Shown one piece after another: positions 35,168-45,187 of a stretch of DNA of 64,000 nucleotides. The notes below the pieces were generated by a model, which made no database searches, was not told where the DNA came from, and was given only the letters and a program-made list of their open reading frames with translations. Origin of the DNA: UBA7332 sp051657165. Its GTDB lineage: Bacteria > Bacteroidota > Bacteroidia > Bacteroidales > UBA7332. Position 1 is the stretch's first letter. Each line of letters begins with the position of its first letter. The stretch lies in the NCBI GenBank assembly GCA_051657165.1, contig JBOFKD010000268.1:37689-101688 (forward strand), given 5' to 3'. A program made the position numbers and the translations under genes.

Positions 35168-36601
35168 ATGTCATTAAAACAGAAAACAACAGTAGCTTTA
35201 ATCTGGACTCTCCTGGATAAGGTTGGTACACAGATCGCGTACTTTATCACCGGAATTATCCTGGCTGACTTACTGCCGGTTTCGGATTTCGGTCTGATCG
35301 GTATGTTGTCTATTTTCATATTCCTGAGCACCATCTTTATAGATGGAGGATTTTCGAGTGCGCTGATACGTAAACAGGATACGAGCGACAGCGATTACAG
35401 TACGATCTTTTATCTGAATATGGGGATCAGTGTGCTGCTTTATCTGATACTTTTCCTTACAGCTCCTTGGATTGCCTCTTATTATAATCAGCCCGCTTTG
35501 ATTCCGATTGCCAGAGTCATATTTCTGAGTCTGATATTCAACTCGGCAGGTATTATTCAGACTTCTATTTATGCGAAATCCATTAATTTCAGAATTCAGG
35601 CAATTACGAATATAATCTCGCTGATTTTCTCCGGGGGGATAGCTCTGATACTTGCCTGGAAAGGTTTTGGAGCCTGGGCGATTGTCTATCAGACAGTCTC
35701 TCTGTCCATTATAAAGACGGGACTTCTGTGGATTGTAAGTTCATGGCGTCCCCGTCTGGTTTTTGATATGGATTGTGTCAGATCGTTATTCGGTTTCTCT
35801 TCATATCTTTTGCTCTCTCAGCTCATTGGAGCTGTCCAGACAATATATCCGATGGTGCTCGGACGACATTTCAGCGTGAATGCTGTTGGTTTCTATACGC
35901 AGGCACAAAAGATGAGCGATATGGCTGTGTCAACGCTGAACACGCCTATACAATCGGCTCTTTATCCGGTTTTATCATCCATAAACAATGAAGCAGAACG
36001 ACTGAATAATGCATTCCGGAAAACCATCCACTTTGCCTGCTTTATAGCTTTTCTCTTTTTGCCTATGCTTGCAATTACGGCCCGGCCTTTCCTGTTGATA
36101 CTGTTAGGCGATAAGTGGTATAATTCGATTGCATTTCTGCAAATATTGAGTGTGTGCGGAATATTCTCAATTATTACATCCCTGGTGAATAACTTTTTAA
36201 GGGTAATCGGGAATAGCAAAGGACTTCTCTATGTCGAAACAACAAAAGCTGTAATCGTCTTTGCTTTATTGATGATAACTTTACCTTTCGGTGTGTTTTA
36301 TGTTGTGCTGAGTCAGCTGATAAGCCGTTTTCTGATTTGTGTTTTCAGTATGTACTACACGGCTTGCAAGACGGATTATAAAATGCGGATGCAGCTTGAC
36401 GATATAGTGCCGTACCTCTTATTATCTTCTGTCGCAGCGGCAGTATCGCTTTCGATTCAGTTCTTTACGGATAATCTATGGATATTGTTTTTCGTTCAGA
36501 ATGGGCTTTATTTTATCATTTACATAGGATTGAGTTATAAAAAGGATAATCGTATTCTCAGAGATGTTATTGAATTAATTAAGAATAAGCGAAATGGATA
36601 A
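35168..36601 (+). CDS. polysaccharide flippase, Wzx/PST family
   Basis: 477 residues from the ATG at 35,168 (MSLKQKTTVALIW); a TTG upstream lies in a promoter-like TATCTTTG. Twelve to fourteen hydrophobic helices in two repeated halves, start TALIWTLLDKVGTQIAYFI and the conserved DLLPVSDFGLIGM segment. Family members move lipid-linked oligosaccharides across the inner membrane. The next gene, a GT2 glycosyltransferase, overlaps by 8 bases, so they are co-translated and likely serve the same surface glycan. No larger polysaccharide cluster surrounds them. Confidence 0.9.
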   Translation: MSLKQKTTVALIWTLLDKVGTQIAYFITGIILADLLPVSDFGLIGMLSIFIFLSTIFIDGGFSSALIRKQDTSDSDYSTIFYLNMGISVLLYLILFLTAPWIASYYNQPALIPIARVIFLSLIFNSAGIIQTSIYAKSINFRIQAITNIISLIFSGGIALILAWKGFGAWAIVYQTVSLSIIKTGLLWIVSSWRPRLVFDMDCVRSLFGFSSYLLLSQLIGAVQTIYPMVLGRHFSVNAVGFYTQAQKMSDMAVSTLNTPIQSALYPVLSSINNEAERLNNAFRKTIHFACFIAFLFLPMLAITARPFLLILLGDKWYNSIAFLQILSVCGIFSIITSLVNNFLRVIGNSKGLLYVETTKAVIVFALLMITLPFGVFYVVLSQLISRFLICVFSMYYTACKTDYKMRMQLDDIVPYLLLSSVAAAVSLSIQFFTDNLWILFFVQNGLYFIIYIGLSYKKDNRILRDVIELIKNKRNG

Positions 36602-37592
36602 ACCGATTCTAACCGTTGTAATGCTTGTTTATAACAAAGCAGAGTTTCTGTCAGATGCTATTGAGAGTGTGCTGGGACAGAAGTGCAGCTATAAATTTAA
36701 GTTGCTTATCTCGGACGATTCAAGTACAGACGAAAGCCTGAAGATAGCTCAGTCTTATCAGAAACGTTTTCCGGATCAGATTGAGATCTTGGAGCACTCT
36801 GAAAACAAAGGTTTGATTGGGAACTCAATAGATGCCTTTGAGCGTGTGGAGACGAAGTATATGGCTATTTGTGACGGCGATGATTTCTTCTGTTCCAGAC
36901 ATAAGTTACAGCGCCAGATTGACTATATGGAATCTCATCCCGATTGTGCCATCTGCTTTCACAGAGCATTGAATTATTATATGTCAACCGGAGAAAAGAC
37001 TCTGTCAAACCCCGGTCAGAAGAGTATTCTTACGATTATGGATATGGCTTCGGGTAATTATGTGAGTTCGTGTACGGCTATGTTTCGGAATCAGGTCAAC
37101 GGGAAATTGCCCGATTGGTTTAAAAAGGTGTCTACGAATGATCTGCCCTTGAATCTGCTTACGGCAAATGCAGGAGATATTCATTTTATTCCGGCTGTCA
37201 TGTCAGTTTACAGAAAGGAGTATGGTGTAAGTGAATTTGCCGGAGCCAGCCAGATTACGCGGTTGAGGAATACGCTTTATTCGCGCTATCCGCTGTTGGA
37301 TGATCCGCGCTGGAGTGAAGATGTGCGTGTGAAAATGAAAGAGACTTGCGCGGTATATATGTTTCGCCTGGTGGATTTGTACAGAGAAGCCGCAGAAGAA
37401 GCTCAATGCTCGTTACTTAGGTCTGAGATTGAAAGTTTAGGACTGTCGGCAGATCAGTTGAACGAAGCACAGAGACTGGCAAATATTCCTCAGGCTGTTT
37501 TCCGGCATAAAGGCTGGAAGAAATATGCATCGAAAGCATACCGGAGCTTGAGCAGACTTGTCCCGATATCCTGGTTTAAAGTGAGAATATAA
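36594..37592 (+). CDS. family 2 glycosyltransferase
   Basis: 332 residues. GT2 (GT-A fold) with LTVVMLVYNKAEFLSDAIESVL at the start, ISDDSSTDESL, and the DxD-type ICDGDDFF (about 92-99). It adds a sugar from a nucleotide donor to a lipid-linked or cell-surface glycan; donor and acceptor are unknown. It overlaps the flippase by 8 bases and ends before a terminator. The C-terminal ~100 residues are variable and basic. Confidence 0.9.
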   Translation: MDKPILTVVMLVYNKAEFLSDAIESVLGQKCSYKFKLLISDDSSTDESLKIAQSYQKRFPDQIEILEHSENKGLIGNSIDAFERVETKYMAICDGDDFFCSRHKLQRQIDYMESHPDCAICFHRALNYYMSTGEKTLSNPGQKSILTIMDMASGNYVSSCTAMFRNQVNGKLPDWFKKVSTNDLPLNLLTANAGDIHFIPAVMSVYRKEYGVSEFAGASQITRLRNTLYSRYPLLDDPRWSEDVRVKMKETCAVYMFRLVDLYREAAEEAQCSLLRSEIESLGLSADQLNEAQRLANIPQAVFRHKGWKKYASKAYRSLSRLVPISWFKVRI

Positions 37593-37637
37593 TGAAGAAA
37601 GAACTTTCAGCTTGCCTGATTAGTATATAATATACAA

Positions 37638-37687
37638 GAAAAGAGCCTTGTCAATTCCCGTAACGGGTATGATAAGGCTCTTTTTTA
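37638..37687 (+). terminator. terminator of the flippase-glycosyltransferase pair
   Basis: Arms AAAAGAGCCTTGTCA and TGATAAGGCTCTTTT with T run. Confidence 0.9.
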
Positions 37688-37783
37688 CGTTCAATCCTGC
37701 CACGAAATACGTATGAATAATTCTTAAAGTACGGTTGATTAAGTTCCGTTGTACGGTTGATTAAGTTTTTTCGCAGTTCAATT

Positions 37784-37865
37784 AAAAAAGGAGACGTACG
37801 TCTCCTTTTTTCACCCTGTACAGCTCCTTGTAAGGACCTGTACGTCTCCTTAGAAGGAGACGTAC
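37784..37865. repeat. pair of perfect palindromes sharing GGAGACGTAC
   Basis: A perfect 28-bp palindrome at 37,784-37,811 centred on GGAGACGTACGTCTCC with A6/T6 ends, and a second at 37,840-37,865 with 12-base arms GTACGTCTCCTT/AAGGAGACGTAC around AG. Between them, CTGTACAG and CTCCTTGTAAGGACCTGTAC. They could terminate the receptor gene at 37,985 and/or form a cruciform. Confidence 0.8.
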
Positions 37866-37984
37866 GTCGTACAAATTAATCATCCTTGCAAAAGAAATTA
37901 ATTATGCTTTGAAAAAAAATAATCGTGCTTATATCAAAACTTAATTACAGGTATAATCCGGCAGAGATATACGGATGAATTTTT

Positions 37985-40366
37985 CTATAAACGGAGAGTT
38001 ATCCCGATACTTGGTAGTATTGTTCCGCTCTCTTGCTTGATCCGTTTCATGATATAACGTTGTTCATTCAGCGGAGCATTCGGATTTTCGACAACTCCCG
38101 TACTTAGCAACGCGTCGGGATCGCGGTATTTAATATTAAATGCATTTTGCAGATCCAGATAGACGCCAAGCATGATGCCTCTCTTCAGAAAAAAGAACTT
38201 ATCCACTCGCAGATCGACCTGATTAAATGCCTTCAATCGTCCGGCATTATACTCATTGTAGTTTAACACCGGACGCTGTGTAGCATCCCAGTTCACTTTC
38301 AAGGAAGATATTTCCATATCGAACGGAGTATAAGGAGCACCTCCCACGAGTCTGTATTTCATAGCCAGCTTCCAGTTTTTTTTGAACTCATAGCCGCTTG
38401 TGAGCGTAAACAGATATTTGTTGTCCCACGAAGAAGGAATATATGCCTTATTGCGCGGAGAGTAGTTCTCACTTCTTACCCAGGTGTATGCAGCCATCAG
38501 GTTCAGTCCTTTGAGGTTGCTGATACGTGCAAATACTTCAGCTCCGTATGATCTGCCTTTTCCGTTACTCACAACAGGCTCATTCCCGAAAACTCCATAA
38601 TCATTTCCTTTTGAGAATAACGGGATGGAATCAATAAGCGAGATCATGACATTGCCGTATTTCTTATAGAAACCCTCAACGGATAACTGTACATTACTCA
38701 TGACAGCATATTCCAGTCCGACGTTAACCTGATCATTGTAAAGCATTTTCAGTCCGGACTTATTCGCCAGTTTATTATTCTGATCTTTATACCCCATAAT
38801 TGTATAGGATGGAGTCTGGTAATACCTTCCTGCATTCGCATTCAGTGTAAACTTCGGTGCAAAGGTATATGAAACAGAAGCTCTCGGAGAGAGATGTTTA
38901 TACCACTTCTGCATGTGTGAGTTATAAGTGTTCGCATCTGTCCGTAAGCCCAGTGAAGCTTTGAAATCTTCATTAACAGAGATGTAAGAAGCTGAAACAT
39001 AAGCTCCCCATTTGCTGAAACACATGTCTGTTTTGTAGTTTATCATTGCCGGCAATCCGTTTTCGACAATGAACTGATCTGTACGGTTATAGTACTCTGC
39101 GTATTCGTAGCTGATACCTTCGTTCAGTTTGAACTGACCGATTGTCGAAGAGTTTTCGATGCGGAGTTTATTCTCAGATTCAATGGACTTATAGTTAATG
39201 AGCAATGGACTGTTTTTGTCATTATCCCTGTGTTTCCTGTTGATATTATTCAGACTATTGCGGCTTAGTGCAATAGTCTGAACGCTCTTTCCGGCATAAT
39301 GCTTATATACGGTTCCTACGGTATAGGTGTTTTGCTTAATTTCCGGAATGATATTCCATACATATTTTTTGTCATCCGAAAAGCCGGCCGTATCCTTATT
39401 GATAGTCATATCATCAATACCAAGCAGACCGATGAATGTAATTTCATTCTTCGGATTTATCTTGTATTTAACTTTAAACTGAGAATCGATAAAATTAGGC
39501 AGGAAAGGAAGCCCGATGGCTTTAAATAATAGCTGGAGGTAGGATTGTCTGGCCGAAAAGAGGTACGTGACTTTGTCGCCGATATGTCCGTCAAGCGATA
39601 TCCCCGCTTCGGAAGATCCGATTATCAGACTTTGGTTCTGGCGGTTGCGGTCTCCGTCTTTTAAAGAGAAATTCATAACGGAACTCAATGCATTTCCTCT
39701 GTTACTCGGGAATGCACCCAGGTAGAAATCTATGTCCTGAATAAAGTCGGCATTAATGATGCTGACAGGTCCGCCCGAAGCTCCTTGCGTAGCAAAGTGA
39801 TTGATGTTAGGAACTTCTATTCCATCCAGATAGTAGCGGTTTTCGGATGGGCCACCACCGCGAACGATCAAATCATTGCGGTATCCTCCGGGGCTGGAGG
39901 CTACACCGGGGAAGGACTGAACTACGCGCGAAATATCACGGTTTGCACCGGCGCTTTGCTCAATCTCGCGGAATCCGATCTTCTTATTGGACAGAGGCGA
40001 CTCTGCGCTTTTACGAAACGGTGATGCCACGATATTAACTTCGGCTATTTGTCCGATATTTTCTTCTATCTCTATGTGGATATCAGCGCTGTGATTGGTC
40101 ACCTGGAATTCGGGGGTTACAATTGTTTTATAACCAACTCCGGAAGCCTGAATCCGGTAAATGCCCGGCTTTATATCTTCAATGGTGAACTTGCCATCGT
40201 CATCCGTAACAGTACCTGTTGTCGTTCCCCAGACCTGAATGGTGAGGTAGGAGACAGGCATACGGTCTTTTTTGTTAATTACTGTGCCTTTGATTGCTAA
40301 AGGAGCACCGAAGGCAGGAAGAGTGGCTAGAATGGTAAACAGAAGCAATAAGTGTTTCATTTGCAT
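37985..40366 (-). CDS. TonB-dependent receptor with carboxypeptidase-like N-terminal domain
   Basis: 793 residues (a start two codons later is equally possible). Signal peptide, then a CarboxypepD_reg domain (about 20-110: IKGTVINKKDRMPVSYLTIQ, GTTTGTVTDDDGKFTIEDI), then the plug with DLIVRGGGPSENRYYLDGIEV and a barrel ending LPSIGITLRL. There is no SusD partner. This layout is typical of Bacteroidetes receptors for unidentified small molecules or metals. Single gene, minus strand. Confidence 0.9.
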   Translation of the reverse strand: MQMKHLLLLFTILATLPAFGAPLAIKGTVINKKDRMPVSYLTIQVWGTTTGTVTDDDGKFTIEDIKPGIYRIQASGVGYKTIVTPEFQVTNHSADIHIEIEENIGQIAEVNIVASPFRKSAESPLSNKKIGFREIEQSAGANRDISRVVQSFPGVASSPGGYRNDLIVRGGGPSENRYYLDGIEVPNINHFATQGASGGPVSIINADFIQDIDFYLGAFPSNRGNALSSVMNFSLKDGDRNRQNQSLIIGSSEAGISLDGHIGDKVTYLFSARQSYLQLLFKAIGLPFLPNFIDSQFKVKYKINPKNEITFIGLLGIDDMTINKDTAGFSDDKKYVWNIIPEIKQNTYTVGTVYKHYAGKSVQTIALSRNSLNNINRKHRDNDKNSPLLINYKSIESENKLRIENSSTIGQFKLNEGISYEYAEYYNRTDQFIVENGLPAMINYKTDMCFSKWGAYVSASYISVNEDFKASLGLRTDANTYNSHMQKWYKHLSPRASVSYTFAPKFTLNANAGRYYQTPSYTIMGYKDQNNKLANKSGLKMLYNDQVNVGLEYAVMSNVQLSVEGFYKKYGNVMISLIDSIPLFSKGNDYGVFGNEPVVSNGKGRSYGAEVFARISNLKGLNLMAAYTWVRSENYSPRNKAYIPSSWDNKYLFTLTSGYEFKKNWKLAMKYRLVGGAPYTPFDMEISSLKVNWDATQRPVLNYNEYNAGRLKAFNQVDLRVDKFFFLKRGIMLGVYLDLQNAFNIKYRDPDALLSTGVVENPNAPLNEQRYIMKRIKQESGTILPSIGITLRL

Positions 40367-40406
40367 TGTATAAGCTGTGATTCAGATACAAAACAAATGA
40401 AAAAAA

Positions 40407-40877
40407 TTAATGTTCGCTTATGTTTATGTCAATTAATGGTTTTAAAAGAACCGGATGTATAAGATCCGGAGCAATTTCTTTCAGCGGAATCAGCACAAAA
40501 TCGCGTTGATCAATTAGCGGATGAGGAACCGTCAGTCTTTCCGTATGAATAATATCCTGATTGAAAAACAGAATATCAATATCAATAATACGGTCCGAAT
40601 AACCACCGTTGCTCTTGGTCGTTCGTCCCAAATCCCGTTCGATTTCTTGCGTTGCATCCAGAACTTCAAAAGCACTAAGTGAAGTCTCAATACATACAAC
40701 AGCATTCAAAAATATATTATCGGAATCAAATCCCCAGGGTGCAGTTTTGTAAAAAGCGGATTGAGAAATAACTTTCCCAACCCGCTTTTCTATTTCATTA
40801 ATTGCACTTTTAAGATTTGAATCCAGATTTCCCAGGTTTGTACCCAATCCCAGAAATACTTGATTCATAACCGGCAT
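40407..40877 (-). CDS. folK: 6-hydroxymethyl-7,8-dihydropterin pyrophosphokinase
   Basis: 156 residues; MNQVFLGLGTNLG (40,868) may be the real start. It transfers diphosphate from ATP in folate synthesis. HPPK signatures: LGTNLGNL, NAVVCIET, DIDILFFNQ, and VPHPLIDQRDFVLIPL. It is 16 bases downstream of queA on the same strand, part of the ftsX-DUF3098-uppP-truB-queA-folK run common in Bacteroidetes. Confidence 0.95.
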   Translation of the reverse strand: MPVMNQVFLGLGTNLGNLDSNLKSAINEIEKRVGKVISQSAFYKTAPWGFDSDNIFLNAVVCIETSLSAFEVLDATQEIERDLGRTTKSNGGYSDRIIDIDILFFNQDIIHTERLTVPHPLIDQRDFVLIPLKEIAPDLIHPVLLKPLIDINISEH

Positions 40878-40893
40878 TATAATGTTGTTTGAA

Positions 40894-41943
40894 TTAGATA
40901 ATCAGCATAGCATCGCCATATGCACCAAATCTGTAGCCTTCTTTCACAGCCAGCTCATAAGCATCCATGATCAGATCATATCCGCCGAAAGCAGTTGTCA
41001 TCATCAGAAGAGTAGAGTATGGTAAATGGAAATTCGTAATCAAAGAATCAGCTACCGTAAATTCGTAAGGAGGGAAGATAAATTTATTTGTCCATCCTTC
41101 GTAAGCTTTAATACGGCCTTCAGTTGTCACGGCTGTTTCCAGAGCACGCATAACAGTAGTACCTACCGCGCATATACGCTGGTTATTGTCTTTTGTATGA
41201 TCAACCTGAGAAACAATCTCGCTGTTGATAGTCATCTGCTCAGAATCCATCTTATGTTTAGTAAGATCTTCAACATCAATTTCGCGGTATGCTCCAAGTC
41301 CTGAATGCAGAGTTACGAATCCTTTTTCGATTCCTTTGATCTCCATTCTCTTCATAAGCTCGCGGCTAAAGTGAAGTCCGGCAGCCGGAGCCACTACAGC
41401 ACCTTCGTTTTTAGCGAAAATAGTCTGATAGCGTTCAGTGTCGTCTTCGCTTACAGGGCGATTGATATATTTAGGAATCGGAGTTTCTCCTAATTCATAA
41501 AGGGCTTTTTTGAATTCTTCATGACTACCGTCATAAAGGAAACGAAGCGTACGGCCTCTTGAAGTAGTATTGTCAATAACTTCGGCAACCATTGAATCAT
41601 CATCGCCAAAGTATAATTTATTACCAATACGTATTTTACGTGCAGGATCTACCAATACATCCCAAAGTCTGTTTTCCTCATTCAGTTCTCTCAACAAGAA
41701 AACCTCAATCTTAGCACCAGTCTTTTCTTTATTCCCATAAAGGCGCGCAGGAAAAACCTGAGTGTCATTAAAGATGAATAAATCTTTGTCATCAAAATAA
41801 CTGATCACATCTTTAAAGAGCTTATGCTCAATTTCACCTGTAGCGCGGTGCACAACCATAAGTCTTGATTCGTCTCTGTTAGCTGCCGGCTCGTGAGCAA
41901 CAAGATCTTCCGGTAATTTGAATTTAAATTGAGATAGTTTCAT
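40894..41943 (-). CDS. queA: S-adenosylmethionine:tRNA ribosyltransferase-isomerase
   Basis: 349 residues. Penultimate step of queuosine synthesis in tRNA. Start KLSQFKFKLPEDLVAHEPA, FIFNDTQVFPARL, AAGLHFSRELM, TLHSGLGAYREI and LITNFHLPYSTLLMM are all family landmarks. 10 bases after truB. Confidence 0.97.
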   Translation of the reverse strand: MKLSQFKFKLPEDLVAHEPAANRDESRLMVVHRATGEIEHKLFKDVISYFDDKDLFIFNDTQVFPARLYGNKEKTGAKIEVFLLRELNEENRLWDVLVDPARKIRIGNKLYFGDDDSMVAEVIDNTTSRGRTLRFLYDGSHEEFKKALYELGETPIPKYINRPVSEDDTERYQTIFAKNEGAVVAPAAGLHFSRELMKRMEIKGIEKGFVTLHSGLGAYREIDVEDLTKHKMDSEQMTINSEIVSQVDHTKDNNQRICAVGTTVMRALETAVTTEGRIKAYEGWTNKFIFPPYEFTVADSLITNFHLPYSTLLMMTTAFGGYDLIMDAYELAVKEGYRFGAYGDAMLII

Positions 41944-41952
41944 ATAACTATA

Positions 41953-42654
41953 TTATTCTATATTGTTTTCTACATTATCATTAAAGATCTCATCGATCTG
42001 ATCGACATCCAGACAATCAGCCAGTGTGATCTCACCAACTCTCGTACGAATCAACCCGGTCAGGTGTCCTCCGCTGCCCAGAGCTTCACCGATATCGCGT
42101 GCTAAAGCACGGATATAAGTACCCTTGCTGCATACTACACGAACCTGTATTACAGGCAGTTGATAGTCAAGTAGCTCGATATCATCAATAACAAGGATCT
42201 TAGGCTTAAGTTCAACCTCTTCGCCCTTTCTTGCGAGGTCGTAAGCGCGTTCACCATTCACCTTGCAGGCAGAGTATGAAGGCGGGATTTGCTCTATACG
42301 TCCAATGAACTTCTGAAGAGTTTCTTCGACAAGTTCTTTGGTTATATGTTCTGTCGGATACGTCTGATCTATTTCAGTTTCCAGATCAAAAGAAGGAGTA
42401 GTAGCGCCTAATTGAATCGTTGCAATATACTCTTTAGTCTGGTACTGGAATGTTTCGATCATTTTGGTCGCTTTACCCGTACAGATAATCATTACCCCTG
42501 TAGCAAGCGGATCTAACGTTCCGGCATGTCCGACTTTAATTTTCTTGATCTTTAGTTCTCTGGAAATGCTTGAACGGATCTTCTTCACCAGTGCAAACGA
42601 TGTCCAGTTGAGAGGTTTATTGAAATAAAGAACTTTTCCTTCTGTAAAACTCAT
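41953..42654 (-). CDS. truB: tRNA pseudouridine-55 synthase
   Basis: 233 residues. It makes pseudouridine 55 in the T loop. Catalytic Asp in KVGHAGTLDPLATGVM, followed by PPSYSACKVNGERAYDLAR and CSKGTYIRALARDIG. It overlaps the uppP start codon by one base, showing tight coupling. Shorter than E. coli TruB because the C-terminal PUA-like part is reduced, as in other Bacteroidetes. Confidence 0.96.
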   Translation of the reverse strand: MSFTEGKVLYFNKPLNWTSFALVKKIRSSISRELKIKKIKVGHAGTLDPLATGVMIICTGKATKMIETFQYQTKEYIATIQLGATTPSFDLETEIDQTYPTEHITKELVEETLQKFIGRIEQIPPSYSACKVNGERAYDLARKGEEVELKPKILVIDDIELLDYQLPVIQVRVVCSKGTYIRALARDIGEALGSGGHLTGLIRTRVGEITLADCLDVDQIDEIFNDNVENNIE

Positions 42655-43538
42655 TAAATAATTTCTAAATTATAACCCATTAATAATAAAACTAATAAGA
42701 ATATACCCAGAATAATCCGGTATACCCCAAAGGCTTTGAACCCATATCGGGTGACATAGCCAATAAAGAATTTAATGGCAAGCATAGCTACCACAAATGC
42801 CACAAGGTTACCGATAAGCAGGATGCTCATATTCTCTTTTAGAATATCCATACCACCGGGCTCCAGCATAAGCTTAAGAAGCTTATAGACTGTAGCTGCA
42901 AACATGGTTGGTACAGCCAGAAAGAATGAGAACTCGGCAGCATCTTTTCTTGTCAGACGCTGAGTCATACCACCTACGATTGTAGCCATTGAGCGCGAAA
43001 CGCCCGGAATCATTGCTATACACTGGTAGAAACCGATAGCAAGTGCTTTTTTGTTTGTAATAGTCTGATCTTTGCTCGGATTGTTAAACCATTTGTCTAC
43101 GTATAGCATAATGATTCCTCCTAATATAAGCATAATCGAAACTACATATATGTTCTCAAGGAATGAGTCAATAATATCGCCAAATATGAAACCGAAAAAG
43201 GCAGCCGGAAGAAACGCGATAAATAACTTCCAGTAGAAGTCGTATTTGTATAAAAATCGCGGTACGATCAGTTTAATTTTTTCAGCAAATGATTTCCCGT
43301 CCAGCAATTGATTATCCAATACAGTGCAGTGATTCAGTTTAAAGAATCGCTTCCAGTACAAAACTACTACTGAAAGAATAGCACCAAATTGAATAATTAC
43401 GGTGAATGCCTTTACGAAATCTGTACTTTCTATTCCCAGAAATTTCTGAGCTATAATCATATGTCCTGTTGAAGATACGGGCAGAAACTCTGTTAACCCT
43501 TCAACAATACCTAAAATAATCGTTTGTAATATATCCAT
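42654..43538 (-). CDS. uppP: undecaprenyl-diphosphatase
   Basis: 294 residues, about eight membrane helices. BacA/UppP signatures GLTEFLPVSSTGHM near the N-terminus and AMIPGVSRSMATIVGG in the middle. It recycles undecaprenyl diphosphate for peptidoglycan and O-antigen synthesis. Part of the ftsX-to-folK operon, immediately upstream of truB. Confidence 0.96.
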   Translation of the reverse strand: MDILQTIILGIVEGLTEFLPVSSTGHMIIAQKFLGIESTDFVKAFTVIIQFGAILSVVVLYWKRFFKLNHCTVLDNQLLDGKSFAEKIKLIVPRFLYKYDFYWKLFIAFLPAAFFGFIFGDIIDSFLENIYVVSIMLILGGIIMLYVDKWFNNPSKDQTITNKKALAIGFYQCIAMIPGVSRSMATIVGGMTQRLTRKDAAEFSFFLAVPTMFAATVYKLLKLMLEPGGMDILKENMSILLIGNLVAFVVAMLAIKFFIGYVTRYGFKAFGVYRIILGIFLLVLLLMGYNLEII

Positions 43539-43560
43539 TGTGTTCTGTGCTTACAAATAT

Positions 43561-43791
43561 CTATTTCTTTTCTTTAGGTTTGTGCATGATAGCAAAGATC
43601 ATAGATACAAAACCAATAAAGCATACTGCCGGAGCAATAACTATACGGCGTGTACTGAAAATATCCGGTTGAAAGGCTTCGTCCGTTGATCCGGGACCAG
43701 TCATCAGAATAAAGCCGAAAATGATTAATAGAACAGAAACAGCAATCAGGATATAATTGCATTTCTCAAAAGGGAACTGAGAATTTTCCAT
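43561..43791 (-). CDS. DUF3098 membrane protein
   Basis: 76 residues, two transmembrane helices (about 11-30 and 50-68). The first helix follows FPFEKCNYILI and leads to LMTGPGSTDEAFQPDIFSTRRI, the DUF3098 pattern. Function unknown; its constant position between ftsX and uppP in Bacteroidetes suggests an envelope or division role. Confidence 0.88.
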   Translation of the reverse strand: MENSQFPFEKCNYILIAVSVLLIIFGFILMTGPGSTDEAFQPDIFSTRRIVIAPAVCFIGFVSMIFAIMHKPKEKK

Positions 43792-43826
43792 AATTCGAAT
43801 GTTTGGTTTTAAAAGAGTTCTGTTAT

Positions 43827-44705
43827 CTATACCAGAAATAGTTTATTGTATTTCATCTTAATGTATCTGTTTACCGCAAAATATGCCGAGATTCCGGTCA
43901 GCAATATTCCTGCTCCGAAAACAATGGCTCCGGTGAAAATTAAAACGCGGATGTTTATCAAAGATATTATTCCTTCGATTTCACTGTCTACAGTAAGCAG
44001 TAAAAGAGCCAGCATGGCATTTGCCAGTAACGCTGCAATAACTCCTGCTCCGATATTACTCCATATAAAAGGAGAACGGATAAAACTATCTTTAGCACCG
44101 ACAAGTTTCATCGTATAGATGATAAATCGTTTGGAGTATACCGTCAGACGGATTGTGTTACTGATGAGTGCAAAAGAAATAATCATGAGTACGGCAGCCA
44201 GGAATATCAGTATGATGCTGATTCTTCTTACATTGTCGTTTACGGCTTGGATCAGGTCTTTCCGGTAAAGTATATCACGAATGTCTGAGTTCTTTTTGAG
44301 CTTTTTCTCAATCATCGCGATACTGTCATTGTTGGCGTAATCAGATTTCAACTTGATTTCAATAGAAGCAAGCAAAGGGTTGAAGCCCAGAAAAGCTTCG
44401 GGGTCTTCTCCCAACTCTTCTTTTAATTCTTCCAGCGCCTGTTCTTTTGTTATATGATGTATCTCTTTAACGTAAGGAGCTTTGGCCAGATTAGCTGTCA
44501 TCTTCTGAACATCTGTCTCTTTTACATTATCACTGATAATGATTGAAAATCCGATATTCTCTTTTACATATGTCGATAGATCCCTTGTTGTTAAAACAAG
44601 AAGCGTCGTAATACCCAGTAGGAAAAGAACGAGCGATGTGCTGATCGTTGATGTCAGCTTGGCATTAAAAAATGAAGCAGAAGTTTTTGTTTTTTTGCGG
44701 CTCAT
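43827..44705 (-). CDS. ftsX: cell-division permease-like protein FtsX
   Basis: 292 residues. Four membrane helices, one near residues 20-42 and three in the C-terminal half, with a periplasmic domain between (FSIIISDNVKETDVQKM to about 160). The C-terminal part has FVIYTMKLVGAKDSFIRSPF-like FtsX/MacB permease features. With FtsE it controls peptidoglycan hydrolases at the septum; ftsE is not next to it. First gene of the operon. Confidence 0.93.
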   Translation of the reverse strand: MSRKKTKTSASFFNAKLTSTISTSLVLFLLGITTLLVLTTRDLSTYVKENIGFSIIISDNVKETDVQKMTANLAKAPYVKEIHHITKEQALEELKEELGEDPEAFLGFNPLLASIEIKLKSDYANNDSIAMIEKKLKKNSDIRDILYRKDLIQAVNDNVRRISIILIFLAAVLMIISFALISNTIRLTVYSKRFIIYTMKLVGAKDSFIRSPFIWSNIGAGVIAALLANAMLALLLLTVDSEIEGIISLINIRVLIFTGAIVFGAGILLTGISAYFAVNRYIKMKYNKLFLV

Positions 44706-45187
44706 TTTGGTTGTTCGTTTTATTAAAGACTGTTTACACCTAAGTTGAAGGCAAAAATATAAATATTTTCGCTACACCCTGTTACATATTCACTCAAATT
44801 CAAATTAATTGGCGTTTTATATAAAATTACTCCCATTTCAACAAAAATATAATTGGTATTCTAGCTTTTTATTACCAAAAAACAGGTACATGCTTTCTAA
44901 ATGGTATTTGTTGTTTTCGATAATGTCTCATTTTGTTTAATATTAGCATGATATATTGTCAAAATGTTTATATTTAATAAATATTACACGTTCATTACAA
45001 TATTAATGATTATACTTCTTATTCAACATAATCAAAAGTATTTTCAACAAAAATGATAAATCAACATACTATTTTATAGATAGTTTGGATAAACGAAATC
45101 AAGTTTCATTTTAACTAGACCTAATTTTGCTTCTGGAAAATCAATCAAATCACTCAATCAAAATTCTAATCTAATACAATTTGTTTT
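44706..45187. other. AT-rich upstream region of the susC-like gene
   Basis: 482 bases of AT-rich DNA, no gene. It must hold the divergent promoters of ftsX and susC; one TAATTTTGC box is at 45,122-45,130. No anti-sigma or hybrid sensor gene is nearby. Confidence 0.5.
45122..45130 (+). promoter_or_regulatory. -7-like box TAATTTTGC of the susC-susD operon
   Basis: Matches TAnnTTTG, 58 bases upstream of the susC ATG. Confidence 0.5.

Larger units (their letters stand above)
37593..37984. other. intergenic region with terminator and palindromes
   Basis: 392 bases between convergent genes. Contains the terminator at 37,638-37,687, two direct copies of GTACGGTTGATTAAGTT (37,729 and 37,751) and the GTACGTCTCC palindromes described separately. 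No gene. Confidence 0.6.
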
